Source: Nonomuraea fuscirosea (lineage in GTDB: Bacteria > Actinomycetota > Actinomycetes > Streptosporangiales > Streptosporangiaceae). Taken from it: a stretch of DNA of 64,000 bases. How positions within the stretch are numbered: position 1 is the first letter of the stretch; each line of letters starts with the position of its first letter. The stretch is from NCBI RefSeq assembly GCF_003001935.1, contig NZ_PVNG01000003.1, positions 62,001 to 126,000 on the forward strand. Direction: 5' to 3'. A model generated the notes under the pieces. That model was not told where the DNA came from. It was given only the letters and a program-made list of their open reading frames with translations, and did no database searches. The position numbers and the translations under genes were made by a program. This document shows, in pieces, positions 27,673 to 35,871 of this stretch.

Positions 27673-28797
27673 TCAGGACAGGATGTCCGTCAGTGTCTCC
27701 ACGACGCGGTCCTGCTGCGCGTCCGTCAGGTCGGGGAAGAGCGGCAGCGACAGTTGCTCGGCGTAGTACTCCTCGGCCCGCGGGCACAGTCCGCGCCGGT
27801 AGCCGAGGTCGGCGAACACCGGATGCCGGTACACCGGCAGGTAGTTGACCTGCACGCCGATCCCGGCGGCGCGCATGCGCTCGTACACCTCGCGCCGCCG
27901 CCCGTCGCGGACCCTGACCGGGTAGAGGTGCCAGCTCGGCCGCACGTACGCGCGCTGGGCCGGCAGCGTCAGCCCCGGCACGTCGCGCAGCAGCGTGTTG
28001 TACCGGGCGACCAGCTCGGCCCGCCGCTCGCGGAAGCGGCCGAGCCGCCGCAGCTGGCTGAGGCCGAGCGCGCACAGCACGTCGGGCAGCCGGTAGTTGA
28101 GCCCGAACGCGTGCACCTCCTGGTGCCAGCCGCCCTCGTCCGGTTCGCGCTGCTCGGACGGCTCCCTGACCAGGCCGTGGTTCCTGAACGCGGCGGCGCG
28201 CCGGAACCGTTCCGGGTCGCTCGCCGCCACGGCCCCGCCCTCGGCCGTCGTCACGGTCTTCGTCGGGAAGAACGAGAACGTGGTCAGATCCGCCAGCGCC
28301 CCCACCGGCCGGTCCTTGTACGCCGACCCGATCGCGTGCGCCGAGTCGCCCACCAGCACCGCCCCGAACCGCTCGGTCACCGTCCGCAGCTCGTCGTAGT
28401 CGGCCGGATGGCCCGCGTAGTCGACCGCCGTGACCGCCCGCGTCCGGCAGCTGGACAGCGCGGCGGCGGCGTCGGGGTCGAGGTTGCCGGTGTCGGGCTG
28501 CACGTCGGCGAAGACCACCCGCGCGCCCAGCAGCGCGGCCGTGGCCGCGGTGGCGACGAACGTCAGCGGTGAGGTGACCACCTCGTCACCCGGCCCGACC
28601 CCGGCGGCCACGTACGCGACGTGCAGCGCCGCGGTGCCGGAGGTGACCGCCACGCAGGGCACGCCGCCCGTCCACCGGGCCAGCTCCGCCTCGAACCGGC
28701 CGACGGCGGGCCCGGTGGTCAGCCAGTCGCCGCGCAGCACCTCGGCGACCGCCGCCACGTCGGACTCGGCGATCGACTGCCGTCCGTAGGGCAGCAT
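27673..28797 (-). CDS. pseC: UDP-4-amino-4,6-dideoxy-N-acetyl-beta-L-altrosamine transaminase
   Basis: 374 residues. A DegT/DnrJ/EryC1 PLP aminotransferase: YGRQSIAESDVAAVAEVLRG at the start is the common sugar-aminotransferase opening, and the PLP Lys lies in FSFFPTKTVTTAEGGA. It adds the C4 amino group to the 4-keto product of PseB. The C-terminal RPSWHLYPVRV and GIGVQVNYLPVYRHPVF are the PseC pattern. It overlaps pseB by one base (TGATG), matching consecutive steps. Context (PseB, PseH, PseG, PseI, PseF all adjacent) makes the pathway assignment strong. Confidence 0.93.
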   Translation of the reverse strand: MLPYGRQSIAESDVAAVAEVLRGDWLTTGPAVGRFEAELARWTGGVPCVAVTSGTAALHVAYVAAGVGPGDEVVTSPLTFVATAATAALLGARVVFADVQPDTGNLDPDAAAALSSCRTRAVTAVDYAGHPADYDELRTVTERFGAVLVGDSAHAIGSAYKDRPVGALADLTTFSFFPTKTVTTAEGGAVAASDPERFRRAAAFRNHGLVREPSEQREPDEGGWHQEVHAFGLNYRLPDVLCALGLSQLRRLGRFRERRAELVARYNTLLRDVPGLTLPAQRAYVRPSWHLYPVRVRDGRRREVYERMRAAGIGVQVNYLPVYRHPVFADLGYRRGLCPRAEEYYAEQLSLPLFPDLTDAQQDRVVETLTDILS

Positions 28798-29774
28798 CAG
28801 CCGGTCACCATGGCGCGCAGGTCCTCGACCGACAGCCAGTGGTCGTTGCTGTCGGAGCGGTAGGCGAAGCCCTCGGGCAGCTGCTCGCCGGTCTGCGGCG
28901 GGGTGTAACCCCAGGTCGCGATCGTGGGCTGGACCACGTACCGGTCGGCCAGCCGCAGCGCCCTGCGGCCGTCGTCGGCGCCGATCATCTCCTCGTGCAG
29001 CTTCTCGCCCGGCCGCACGCCGATCTCGTAGATCGGGCTGTCGGGGGCCAGCGCCTCGGCCAGGTCGGTGATGCGCATGCTGGGGATGCGCGGCACGTAC
29101 AGCTCGCCGCCCTGCATGAGGTCGAAGGAGTCGACCACGAACCTGACCGCCTGCTCCAGCGTGATCCAGAACCTGGTCATCCGCTTGTCGGTGATCGGCA
29201 GGCTGCCGCCCTGCTCGGCCAGCCGCTGGAACAGGGGGATGACCGAGCCCCTGCTGCCGACGACGTTGCCGTAGCGGACCACGGAGAAGCGGGTCTCGTG
29301 GGCGGCGGCGTAGTGGTTGGCGGAGACGAACAGCTTGTCGGCGACCAGCTTCGTGGCGCCGTACAGGTTGATCGGGCTGGAGGCCTTGTCGGTGGAGAGC
29401 GCGACGACCTTGCGCACGCCGGAGTCGATCGCGGCCTCCACGACGTTCTGGGAGCCGGCGACGTTGGTGCGGACGTACTCGAACGGGTTGTACTCGGCGG
29501 TGTCGACCTGCTTGAGCGCCGCGGCGTGCACGACGTAGTCGATGCCGTGCATGGCCCTGGTCAGGCGGTCGCGGTCGCGGACGTCGCCGATGAACCAGCG
29601 CAGCCGCTCGTCGTCGGCGAAGAGCTGCCTGGTCTCGTACTGCTTGAGCTCGTCGCGGGAGAAGACCACCAGGCGGCGGACCCCCAGCGAGTCGAGCGCG
29701 TGTCGGATGAACGCCTTGCCGAAGGACCCCGTGCCTCCGGTGATCAGAATCGACGATCCACTGAGAATGCTCAC
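28797..29774 (-). CDS. pseB: UDP-N-acetylglucosamine 4,6-dehydratase (inverting)
   Basis: 325 residues from GTG 29774. An extended SDR with TGGTGSFGKAF nucleotide-binding loop, SRDELKQYETRQLF, ALKQVDTAEYNPFE, STDKASSPINLYGATK and a C-terminal RPGEKLHEEMI, which are FlaA1/PseB hallmarks. It has no membrane helices, unlike the retaining PglF/WbpM group, and the length is that of PseB. It catalyses the first committed step, dehydration and C5 inversion of UDP-GlcNAc. It heads the pseB-pseC unit and is divergent from pseF. Confidence 0.95.
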   Translation of the reverse strand: MSILSGSSILITGGTGSFGKAFIRHALDSLGVRRLVVFSRDELKQYETRQLFADDERLRWFIGDVRDRDRLTRAMHGIDYVVHAAALKQVDTAEYNPFEYVRTNVAGSQNVVEAAIDSGVRKVVALSTDKASSPINLYGATKLVADKLFVSANHYAAAHETRFSVVRYGNVVGSRGSVIPLFQRLAEQGGSLPITDKRMTRFWITLEQAVRFVVDSFDLMQGGELYVPRIPSMRITDLAEALAPDSPIYEIGVRPGEKLHEEMIGADDGRRALRLADRYVVQPTIATWGYTPPQTGEQLPEGFAYRSDSNDHWLSVEDLRAMVTG

Positions 29775-29801
29775 GTGGCCCCCTGAAAGCGCGCTGGCGC
29801 G

Positions 29802-29829
29802 TTGTCGTCGTCGTGGCAGGCGGTAGCAT
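29802..29829 (+). promoter_or_regulatory. Candidate promoter for pseF-pseG
   Basis: TTGTCG (29802-29807) and TAGCAT (29824-29829) are separated by 16 bases and read towards pseF, which starts at 29914. The -10 fits TANNNT; the -35 matches TTGACA in four of six. The pseB start lies within the same divergent region. Confidence 0.45.
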
Positions 29830-29913
29830 AGCGCGATCGTTCAGTGACACACAGTGAGTCCTGTGCATGTGACTGAAGTGCACCCAACTGTCACACGGGG
29901 GAATGGGGCTTCG

Positions 29914-30642
29914 GTGCGGATTGTCGGAATGGTTCAGGCTCGGATGGGCTCGACACGGCTGCCCGGCAAGGTGCTGCGGGACCTGGAGGGCCGCTCCGTC
30001 CTCGGCTGGGTGATCAGAGCAGCGCGCGAGGCGGGCGCGCTCGACGACCTCGTCGTGGCCACCACGTCCGAGCCGGGCGACGACGCGGTGGCCGCCGAGT
30101 GCGGCCGGCTCGGCGTCGCCTGCCACCGGGGGCCGGTCGACGACGTGCTGACCCGGTTCGTCGGCGCGCTGGAGGGGCGGCGCTGGGACGCGGTCATGCG
30201 GTTCACGGCCGACTGCCCGATGCTCGACCCGGCCGTGATCAGGGAGGCGGCGCTGGTCTTCCGCGCCGTTCCCGGGCTCGACTACCTGAGCACGAGCCTG
30301 GCGCGTACGCTGCCGCGCGGGCTCGACGTGGAGATCGCCGGACGGGCCGCGCTGGCCAGGGCGCACCAGGAGGCCACCGGCTTCCACCGCACCCACGTGA
30401 CCTCCTACATCTACGAGCACCCCGGCGACGCGCGGCTGCTCGGGCTGGCCTACCGCCCGGCCGGCGACGACCTGCGGGTCACGCTCGACACCGAGGACGA
30501 CTGGCGGCTCATCTCCGCGGTCGCGGCCGAGCTGGGCGACCGGTGCGTGCCGGTCAGGACGCTGGTGAGCTGGCTGCGCGAACGGCCGGACGTGCGCGGG
30601 CTCAACGCCCACGTACGCCAGAAGGCGCTGCAGGACGCGTGA
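29914..30642 (+). CDS. pseF: Pseudaminic acid cytidylyltransferase-like protein
   Basis: 242 residues from GTG 29914, chosen because family proteins begin just before VGMVQARMGSTRLPGKVL; a GTG at 29854 would add 20 atypical residues. Domain: nucleotide-sugar cytidylyltransferase of the SpsF/PseF type, with the CTP-binding RMGSTRLPGK loop, FTADCPMLDP (metal Asp) and LRVTLDTEDDW. It activates pseudaminic acid with CTP to give CMP-pseudaminic acid, the donor for transferases. Its stop overlaps the start of pseG (GTGA). The SpsF name is an equally valid label; the neighbours favour PseF. Confidence 0.85.
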   Translation: MRIVGMVQARMGSTRLPGKVLRDLEGRSVLGWVIRAAREAGALDDLVVATTSEPGDDAVAAECGRLGVACHRGPVDDVLTRFVGALEGRRWDAVMRFTADCPMLDPAVIREAALVFRAVPGLDYLSTSLARTLPRGLDVEIAGRAALARAHQEATGFHRTHVTSYIYEHPGDARLLGLAYRPAGDDLRVTLDTEDDWRLISAVAAELGDRCVPVRTLVSWLRERPDVRGLNAHVRQKALQDA

Positions 30643-31640
30643 CGGCCGGCCCGGTGCGACGGGTGGGGCTGCGCTGCGACGCCGGGGTCGAGAGCGGGGT
30701 CGGCCATCTGGTGCGGTGCGTGGCGCTGGCGGAGGAGCTGTGCGCCAGGGGCGTCGAGGTGGTCTTCCTCGGCGAGGTACGCGGGTCGGCGTGGGCGCGG
30801 GCCCAGCTCCGTGAACGCGGCCTGCTGCTGGTCCCGGCGCCGCGCGAGCCGGCCGAGCTGGCCGTGCTGGCGGCCGGTCTGGGGCTGGACGCCCTGGTGC
30901 TCGACTCGTACCTGCTGCCGGAGAAGACGGGCGCCGCGCTCAGGGAGGCCGGCGTCAGGGTGCTGGCCATCGTGGACGGCGATCCGCTGGGCCAGGAGGC
31001 CGACCTGTACCTCGACCAGAACCTCGGCGCCGAGCACCGCCCTTTTCCTCCGGCGGCCGTGCGGCTGGCGGGCGCGCGTTACGTGCTGCTGCGCGACAGC
31101 GTGCGGCGGCTCGGGCGGGATCGGCGGCGGCGGGTCCCCGACCGGGCCCCGCGCCGGGGGCGGGTGCCGGGTGTGCTGTGCTTCTTCGGCGGCACCGACA
31201 GCGCGGGCGTCGCGCCGGCCTGGGCGCGGGCGCTCACGGAGACCGGGCGGCCCTTCGCGGGCACGGTCGTGAGCCCGGTGCCGTTCGCGGCCGAGGGGCC
31301 GATCGAGGTGATCCCGCCGACGGACCGGCTGCCCGAGCTGATGGCCGGCGCCGACCTCGTGCTCACCGCGGCCGGCTCGGCCGTCTGGGAGCTGCTCCAC
31401 CTCGGCGTCCCCACGGCGCTGACCTGGGTGGCCGGCAACCAGCTCATCGGGTACGAGGAGCTCGTCGGCAGGGGAGTGGCGGCCGGACTCGGCCCGGAGC
31501 CGGGACCCGAGGCCGTCGCCGTGCTGGCAGACCTGCTCGCCGACCCCGCCGCCCGCGAGGAGCACGGCCGCAGGGGCCACGACCTCGTGGACGGCGCGGG
31601 CCGCGAGCGCGTCGCCGACGCCCTGCTCGCACCCGGCTGA
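30639..31640 (+). CDS. pseG: UDP-2,4-diacetamido-2,4,6-trideoxy-beta-L-altropyranose hydrolase
   Basis: 333 residues from GTG 30639. A GT-B-fold hydrolase; the N-terminal RCDAGVESGVGHLVRCVALA contains the catalytic His region of PseG (GxGHxxRC). FFGGTDSAG and the UDP-binding ADLVLTAAGSAVWELLHLGV follow in order. The family removes UDP from the diacetamido sugar made by PseH, giving the free sugar for PseI. The length agrees with PseG. It converges with pseI, with a perfect hairpin between the two genes. Confidence 0.9.
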   Translation: MTAGPVRRVGLRCDAGVESGVGHLVRCVALAEELCARGVEVVFLGEVRGSAWARAQLRERGLLLVPAPREPAELAVLAAGLGLDALVLDSYLLPEKTGAALREAGVRVLAIVDGDPLGQEADLYLDQNLGAEHRPFPPAAVRLAGARYVLLRDSVRRLGRDRRRRVPDRAPRRGRVPGVLCFFGGTDSAGVAPAWARALTETGRPFAGTVVSPVPFAAEGPIEVIPPTDRLPELMAGADLVLTAAGSAVWELLHLGVPTALTWVAGNQLIGYEELVGRGVAAGLGPEPGPEAVAVLADLLADPAAREEHGRRGHDLVDGAGRERVADALLAPG

Positions 31641-31683
31641 CGCGGCTCCCGCGCGACCGGGCCGGCCGGCGGAGCCGCGCCCG

Positions 31684-31707
31684 GCCGGCGGGAGTGTGCC
31701 CGCCGGC
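31684..31707. terminator. Perfect hairpin between convergent pseG and pseI
   Basis: Nine base pairs (GCCGGCGGG with CCCGCCGGC) enclose the six-base loop AGTGTG. It is 43 bases after the pseG stop and 11 bases from the pseI stop, so it can end transcription from both sides. A further imperfect pair (CGCGGCTCC / GGAGCCGCG) lies just before it. Confidence 0.7.
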
Positions 31708-31718
31708 GGGAGCGTCCG

Positions 31719-32762
31719 CTAGACGAGGTCCCAGGAGAGCGGCGTGCCGAAGGGAACGTCGCGGGTGAAGCGGCGGCCCATCACCTGGTCGGCCGCGTCC
31801 GGCGGCAGGCCGCCCGCGGGCCGGATCGAGCGCACGTTGCCGGGGGTGACCGGCTCGCCCGCGCGCACGTCGCGCACCACGTACAGGGAACGGCGGAAGC
31901 GCAGGCCCTCGCGCTCGGACGGCCGCGGCCCGATCGCGACCTCGCCCAGCGACCGCCAGGCCCGCTCGCTCTCCACCACCAGCGCCGCCAATTCGGCCGG
32001 CTCCAGCGAGAAGGCGGAGTCCACCCCGCCGTCGGCCCGCGCCATGGTGACGTGCTTCTCGATCAGGCAGGCGCCCAGCCCCACCGCGGCCAGCGCCGCC
32101 CCGAGCCCCGGCGTGTGGTCGGACAGGCCCACGACCTCGCCCGTGAGCGCGGCCAGCAGCGGCAGTGAGCGCAGGTTGCTCTCGGACGGGTCGGCGGGGT
32201 AGGAGGCGGTGCACGACAGCACCGCGAGCTGCGTGCAGCCGGCCGCGCGGGCGGCCGACACGGCGGCGTCGATCTCGGCGGCCGAGGCCATCCCCGTGGA
32301 GATGATCAGCGGCTTGCCGGTGGCCGCCGCGAGCCGGATCAGCGGCAGGTCCACGATCTCGGACGAGGCGATCTTGTACGCCGGCACGCCCAGCTTCTCC
32401 AGCAGCTCGACCGCCGTCGGGTCGAAGGGCGCCGAGAAGGCGGCCAGCCCTCGCTCGCGAGCCCGCTCGAAGATCGGCCGGTGCCACTCCCACGGCGTGT
32501 GGGCCCGTTCGAAGAGCCGGTAGAGGTTCTCTCCGCCCCACAGCTCGTGCTCCTCGCCCAGCCGGAACGCGGGCCCGTCGCAGTCGATGGTCAGCGTGTC
32601 GGGCCGGTAGGTCTGCAGCTTCAGCGCGTGCGCCCCGGCCTCGGCCACCGCGTCCACGATGGCCAGAGCCCGCTCCAGGCTGCCGTTGTGGTTGCCGGAC
32701 AGCTCCGCGACGACGTACGGCGGCCGGCCCGGCCCGATCGCGCGTCCCCCGATGGTGATCAT
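31719..32762 (-). CDS. pseI: Pseudaminic acid synthase
   Basis: 347 residues from ATG 32760-32762, overlapping the pseH stop (ATGA). NeuB-family: VVAELSGNHNGSLERA at the N-terminus, KLQTYRPDTLTI, PAYKIASSEIVDLPLI, STGMASAAEI and GLSDHTPG form the TIM-barrel active site. It condenses phosphoenolpyruvate with the diacetamido-altrose released by PseG. The C-terminal 60 residues (RSLYVVRDVRAGEPVT then GRRFTRDVPFGTPLSWDLV) are the SAF/antifreeze-type domain that completes the site in the dimer. Length is standard. Confidence 0.95.
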   Translation of the reverse strand: MITIGGRAIGPGRPPYVVAELSGNHNGSLERALAIVDAVAEAGAHALKLQTYRPDTLTIDCDGPAFRLGEEHELWGGENLYRLFERAHTPWEWHRPIFERARERGLAAFSAPFDPTAVELLEKLGVPAYKIASSEIVDLPLIRLAAATGKPLIISTGMASAAEIDAAVSAARAAGCTQLAVLSCTASYPADPSESNLRSLPLLAALTGEVVGLSDHTPGLGAALAAVGLGACLIEKHVTMARADGGVDSAFSLEPAELAALVVESERAWRSLGEVAIGPRPSEREGLRFRRSLYVVRDVRAGEPVTPGNVRSIRPAGGLPPDAADQVMGRRFTRDVPFGTPLSWDLV

Positions 32763-33250
32763 GTGTGGTCCCTTCTCAGCTCGATCCGCACGACCTCGCG
32801 CGGCACCCCGTCCACGTTCCTGCGATAGGCCCCCACCTCGACGAACCCGAAGCGCCTGTGCAAACGCATGACCGGCTCGTTGCCGGCCAGCACCTCGCCG
32901 CGCAGCGTGCTCAGCCCGAGCGGCCCGAAGGCGTGCTCGACGGCCGCCCGCTCCAGCCCGATCCAGGCCGGCAGCAGCGCGCCCGCCCGTTCCAGGCCGT
33001 CGAAGTCCAGGTAGTAGCCCCAGTACGCGCTCCCGTCGGCCACGTCCGAGTAGGTGACCACCCCGGCGGGTGCTCCTGCGTGGTCGTAGACCAGCACCCG
33101 CCTGGCGGGGTCGGAGCGGACGGCCGCCCACCAGCGGGCGTGCTCGGCCTCGGTGATCTCGTGGGTGGTGAAGCTGGCGGCGCGCACGCGCGGGTGGTTG
33201 CGCCAGCGGCGCAGGTCCGGCAGGTCGCCGTCGCGGACGTCTCTGAGCAC
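32759..33250 (-). CDS. pseH: UDP-4-amino-sugar N-acetyltransferase (GNAT)
   Basis: 163 residues from GTG 33250. GNAT fold: it opens MLRDVRDGDLPDLRRWRNHP, then SFTTHEITEAEHARWW, the WGYYLDFDGLERAGA strand, and EVLAGNEPVMRLHRRFGFVEVG, the usual motif B. In family terms PseH acetylates the C4 amino group of the PseC product with acetyl-CoA. The function is assigned by its 4-base overlap with pseI and the complete neighbouring pathway; GNAT sequence alone would not prove it. The upstream 155 bases face the divergent GT2. Confidence 0.85.
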   Translation of the reverse strand: MLRDVRDGDLPDLRRWRNHPRVRAASFTTHEITEAEHARWWAAVRSDPARRVLVYDHAGAPAGVVTYSDVADGSAYWGYYLDFDGLERAGALLPAWIGLERAAVEHAFGPLGLSTLRGEVLAGNEPVMRLHRRFGFVEVGAYRRNVDGVPREVVRIELRRDHT

Positions 33251-33405
33251 CGCTCCTCCTACTATCCGTGCTCGATGACTCGCCCAACGTAGCGGATTCC
33301 GCGTCAGGTAAAGAGCTCATCAGGGACGGGCATCGAAGCCGGGATCGGCCCGCCGGTCACGTCATGCTGCCCTCGAACCACACCGAGCCTAGGAGTGAAT
33401 TCGGC

Positions 33406-34848
33406 ATGATCCCCCTGCTCAGCGTCGTCGTCCCGTTCCACAACGTGGAGCCGTACATCACCGAGTGCCTCAAGTCGCTGGCCGCGCAGACCCTCGACGA
33501 CATCGAGGTGATCATGGTGGACGACGGCTCCGTGGACGGCAGCCGGCGCGTCGCCGAGGACTTCGCCGCCAGGGACGAGCGCTTCGTCCTGATCGGCCAG
33601 CGCAACCTGGGTCCGGGGCCGGCCCGCAACCAGGCGGTGCGCCAGGCCAGGGGCACCTATCTGGCCTTCGCCGACAGCGACGACGTGGTGCCGCCTGAGG
33701 CGTACGAGCTGCTCGTCGGCAAGCTCGCCGAGACCGGCTCCGACCTGGCCTGCGGTGCGGTGCGGCGGCTGGTGGACGGCGAGCTGGAGGAGTCCGTCCT
33801 GCACGAGAAGGTGTTCCGGCGGCCGCAGCTGTGCACGCACATCACCGACAAGCAGGTGCTGATCAGGGACCGCACGGTGTGGAACAAGGTCTACCGGCGC
33901 GACTTCTGGGAGCGTTGCGGCCTGCGCTTCCCGTCCGGCATCTACGAGGACGTGCCCGTCGCCATGCAGGCCCACGTGCTGGCCACCAGCGTGGACATGG
34001 TGGGCGAGGTGGTCTACCACTGGCGCAAGCGCGAGGAGGGGGAGCACTCGATCACGCAGCGCCGTTCCGAGCTGCCCAACCTGCGCGAGCGGCTGGCGGC
34101 GATCCAGTCGGTGCGGGCCTTCCTGGACGAGCGGGCGCCCGAGCTGCTCGACGGCTTCGACGCCCTGGTGCTGGAGAAGGACACCGTCTTCCTGTTCCAG
34201 GCGCTGGAGCGCGCGGAGGAGGGGGCGGGGCCGCTGCTCGACCTGGGCCGTGCCTGGATGGCCGCGCTGGGCCCGCACGTGCTGGCGAGCGCGCCGTCGC
34301 TGCGCCGCCTTGAGCTGCACCTGCTCGGGCGCGGCCTGATCTCGGAGTTGCGCGCGGTGCGCGACTTCAGGCGCGGCCGTGAGGACGTCGCCCGGGTGGT
34401 CCCGCGCGGCCTGCGCGTCACCAACTGGTACGGCGACTACCCCTTCTTCCGCAGCCGCCGCCTGCGCATCCCCGACGAGGTGTTCGACGCCCGCGACGAG
34501 GTCAAGCTGATCGCCAGGGTCGACGAGTGCGAGTGGACCGGCGCCGAGTACCGCCTGCGCGCCCACGTGGCCTTCCACCGCGTCGATCGCAAGATCCCCA
34601 AGGTCGGCCTGTGGCTGTGCGACGGCAACCGCCGGGTCCCCCTGGAGACGCTGCGGCGGGGCCGCTACGGCGTCGTGGCCTCCATCGACCCCTCCCGCCT
34701 GCACGGCACGGGGCCGTGGCGGTTGCAGGTGCGGGCCGAGCTGCGCGGCCTGGTGTTCAAGGGCTGGTGCCGCGACGGGGAGGCCGGCTCCGCGTGGCGG
34801 TTTTCCGTGCCGGGTTGGTCAAGAAGCGGCATGGACATCCCCCAGTAG
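33406..34848 (+). CDS. GT2 glycosyltransferase
   Basis: 480 residues from ATG 33406 (AGGAG at 33391-33395). GT-A features: LLSVVVPFHNVEPYITECL, MVDDGSVDGS, GPGPARNQAV, ADSDDVVPP and GIYEDVPVAM. A helical section and a beta-rich tail (RRVPLETLRRGRYGVV, WRLQVRAELRGLVFKGW) follow. It is a shorter paralogue of the GT2 at 25718 and has the same spacing of GT motifs. These enzymes add sugars to a polymer inside the cell in teichoic-acid-like pathways. Donor unknown. It is divergent from pseH. Confidence 0.9.
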   Translation: MIPLLSVVVPFHNVEPYITECLKSLAAQTLDDIEVIMVDDGSVDGSRRVAEDFAARDERFVLIGQRNLGPGPARNQAVRQARGTYLAFADSDDVVPPEAYELLVGKLAETGSDLACGAVRRLVDGELEESVLHEKVFRRPQLCTHITDKQVLIRDRTVWNKVYRRDFWERCGLRFPSGIYEDVPVAMQAHVLATSVDMVGEVVYHWRKREEGEHSITQRRSELPNLRERLAAIQSVRAFLDERAPELLDGFDALVLEKDTVFLFQALERAEEGAGPLLDLGRAWMAALGPHVLASAPSLRRLELHLLGRGLISELRAVRDFRRGREDVARVVPRGLRVTNWYGDYPFFRSRRLRIPDEVFDARDEVKLIARVDECEWTGAEYRLRAHVAFHRVDRKIPKVGLWLCDGNRRVPLETLRRGRYGVVASIDPSRLHGTGPWRLQVRAELRGLVFKGWCRDGEAGSAWRFSVPGWSRSGMDIPQ

Positions 34849-34884
34849 TTCCAGACAGTAATCGTTCGGGGGCGGTGCGTGGTC

Positions 34885-35850
34885 ATGCTGGAGTGCATGA
34901 GGACCTATTCGCTCGATGACGTCCACGAGACACGCAAGCGGAGAGACTCCTGGTGGACCGTGTATTTCGTGGACCCGGTCGCCTGCCGGGTCACCCTTCC
35001 CGTCGCCAATCACACCCGGTTGACGCCCAACGCGCTCACCGTGATCTCGCTGGTCCTCGGCCTGGTATCGGCCGCCTGTTTCGCCATGAACCAGCTCATT
35101 GCGGGCGCATGCTTCTTCTATCTCAGCTTCATGATCGACTGCGTGGACGGCAAAGTGGCCCGGCTCAAGGGCACGGGGACGGCCTTCGGCCTCTGGCTCG
35201 ACTACGTGGGGGACCGGGTCAGGGTCGTCCTGTGCGCCGGAGGGCTGGCGTACGGGCAGTACACGCTGACCGGCGACGTGAGCTTCGTCGTCCTCGGCGC
35301 GGCGGTGGCCGTGCTCGACCTGTTCAGGTACGTCAACGCGCCGCAGATGAAGCGCGTGCGCGAGGCCGTCAGGGAGGAACGGCAGGAGAGCGGGCTGGAG
35401 CCTTTGGGGCCGGACCCGCTGGCGGTGGACGTCCTGACGGCGGACTCGCCGGCGGCCGATCCGCTCGCGGCGGATCCCTTCGCGGCGGATCCCTTCAGGG
35501 CGGACGCGTACCGGCCGGATCCCTTCTCGGTGGATCCGCTGGAGCCGCCGGAGCGGGAGCGGATGGGGCGGGGGCCCCGGCCGCGCGCGTTCTTCCGGTT
35601 CTTCAAGCGGCTCAACCGGTTCCTGGCCCGCCACCGCGTCCGCTCGCACTTGGTGAGCGGCATCGAGTTCCACGCGGCGGTGTTCGTGATCGCGCCCCTC
35701 GCGGGGGCATGGGCGCTGATCCCGCTCGCCGCCATGTCGGGAGCTCTGCTGCTCGCCAACGAGGTCTTCCTGATCTACCGGCTGTGGCTCTTCACGCGCA
35801 GGCACGGCGTGAGCTCGTCTCAGGAGAGCCGAGAACACGTTCTCGTCTAA
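34885..35850 (+). CDS. CDP-alcohol phosphatidyltransferase family protein with DP-rich insert
   Basis: 321 residues from ATG 34885, nine bases after a GGGGGCGG site; GTG 34879 and ATG 34897 are alternatives. The CDP-OH motif is complete: DCVDGKVAR then GLWLDYVGD (D-x2-DG-x2-AR...G-x3-D-x3-D). Hydrophobic segments include NALTVISLVLGLVSAACF and later FVVLGAAVAVLDLF and FVIAPLAGAWALIPLA. Residues about 175-215 form a low-complexity loop of DPLA/DPFA repeats not seen in ordinary family members. Such enzymes transfer a phospho-alcohol from CDP-alcohol. The acceptor may be a glycan lipid here, but phospholipid synthesis is possible. Confidence 0.85.
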   Translation: MLECMRTYSLDDVHETRKRRDSWWTVYFVDPVACRVTLPVANHTRLTPNALTVISLVLGLVSAACFAMNQLIAGACFFYLSFMIDCVDGKVARLKGTGTAFGLWLDYVGDRVRVVLCAGGLAYGQYTLTGDVSFVVLGAAVAVLDLFRYVNAPQMKRVREAVREERQESGLEPLGPDPLAVDVLTADSPAADPLAADPFAADPFRADAYRPDPFSVDPLEPPERERMGRGPRPRAFFRFFKRLNRFLARHRVRSHLVSGIEFHAAVFVIAPLAGAWALIPLAAMSGALLLANEVFLIYRLWLFTRRHGVSSSQESREHVLV

Positions 35851-35871
35851 GTTTTCGGGGGTTAGTACGAA

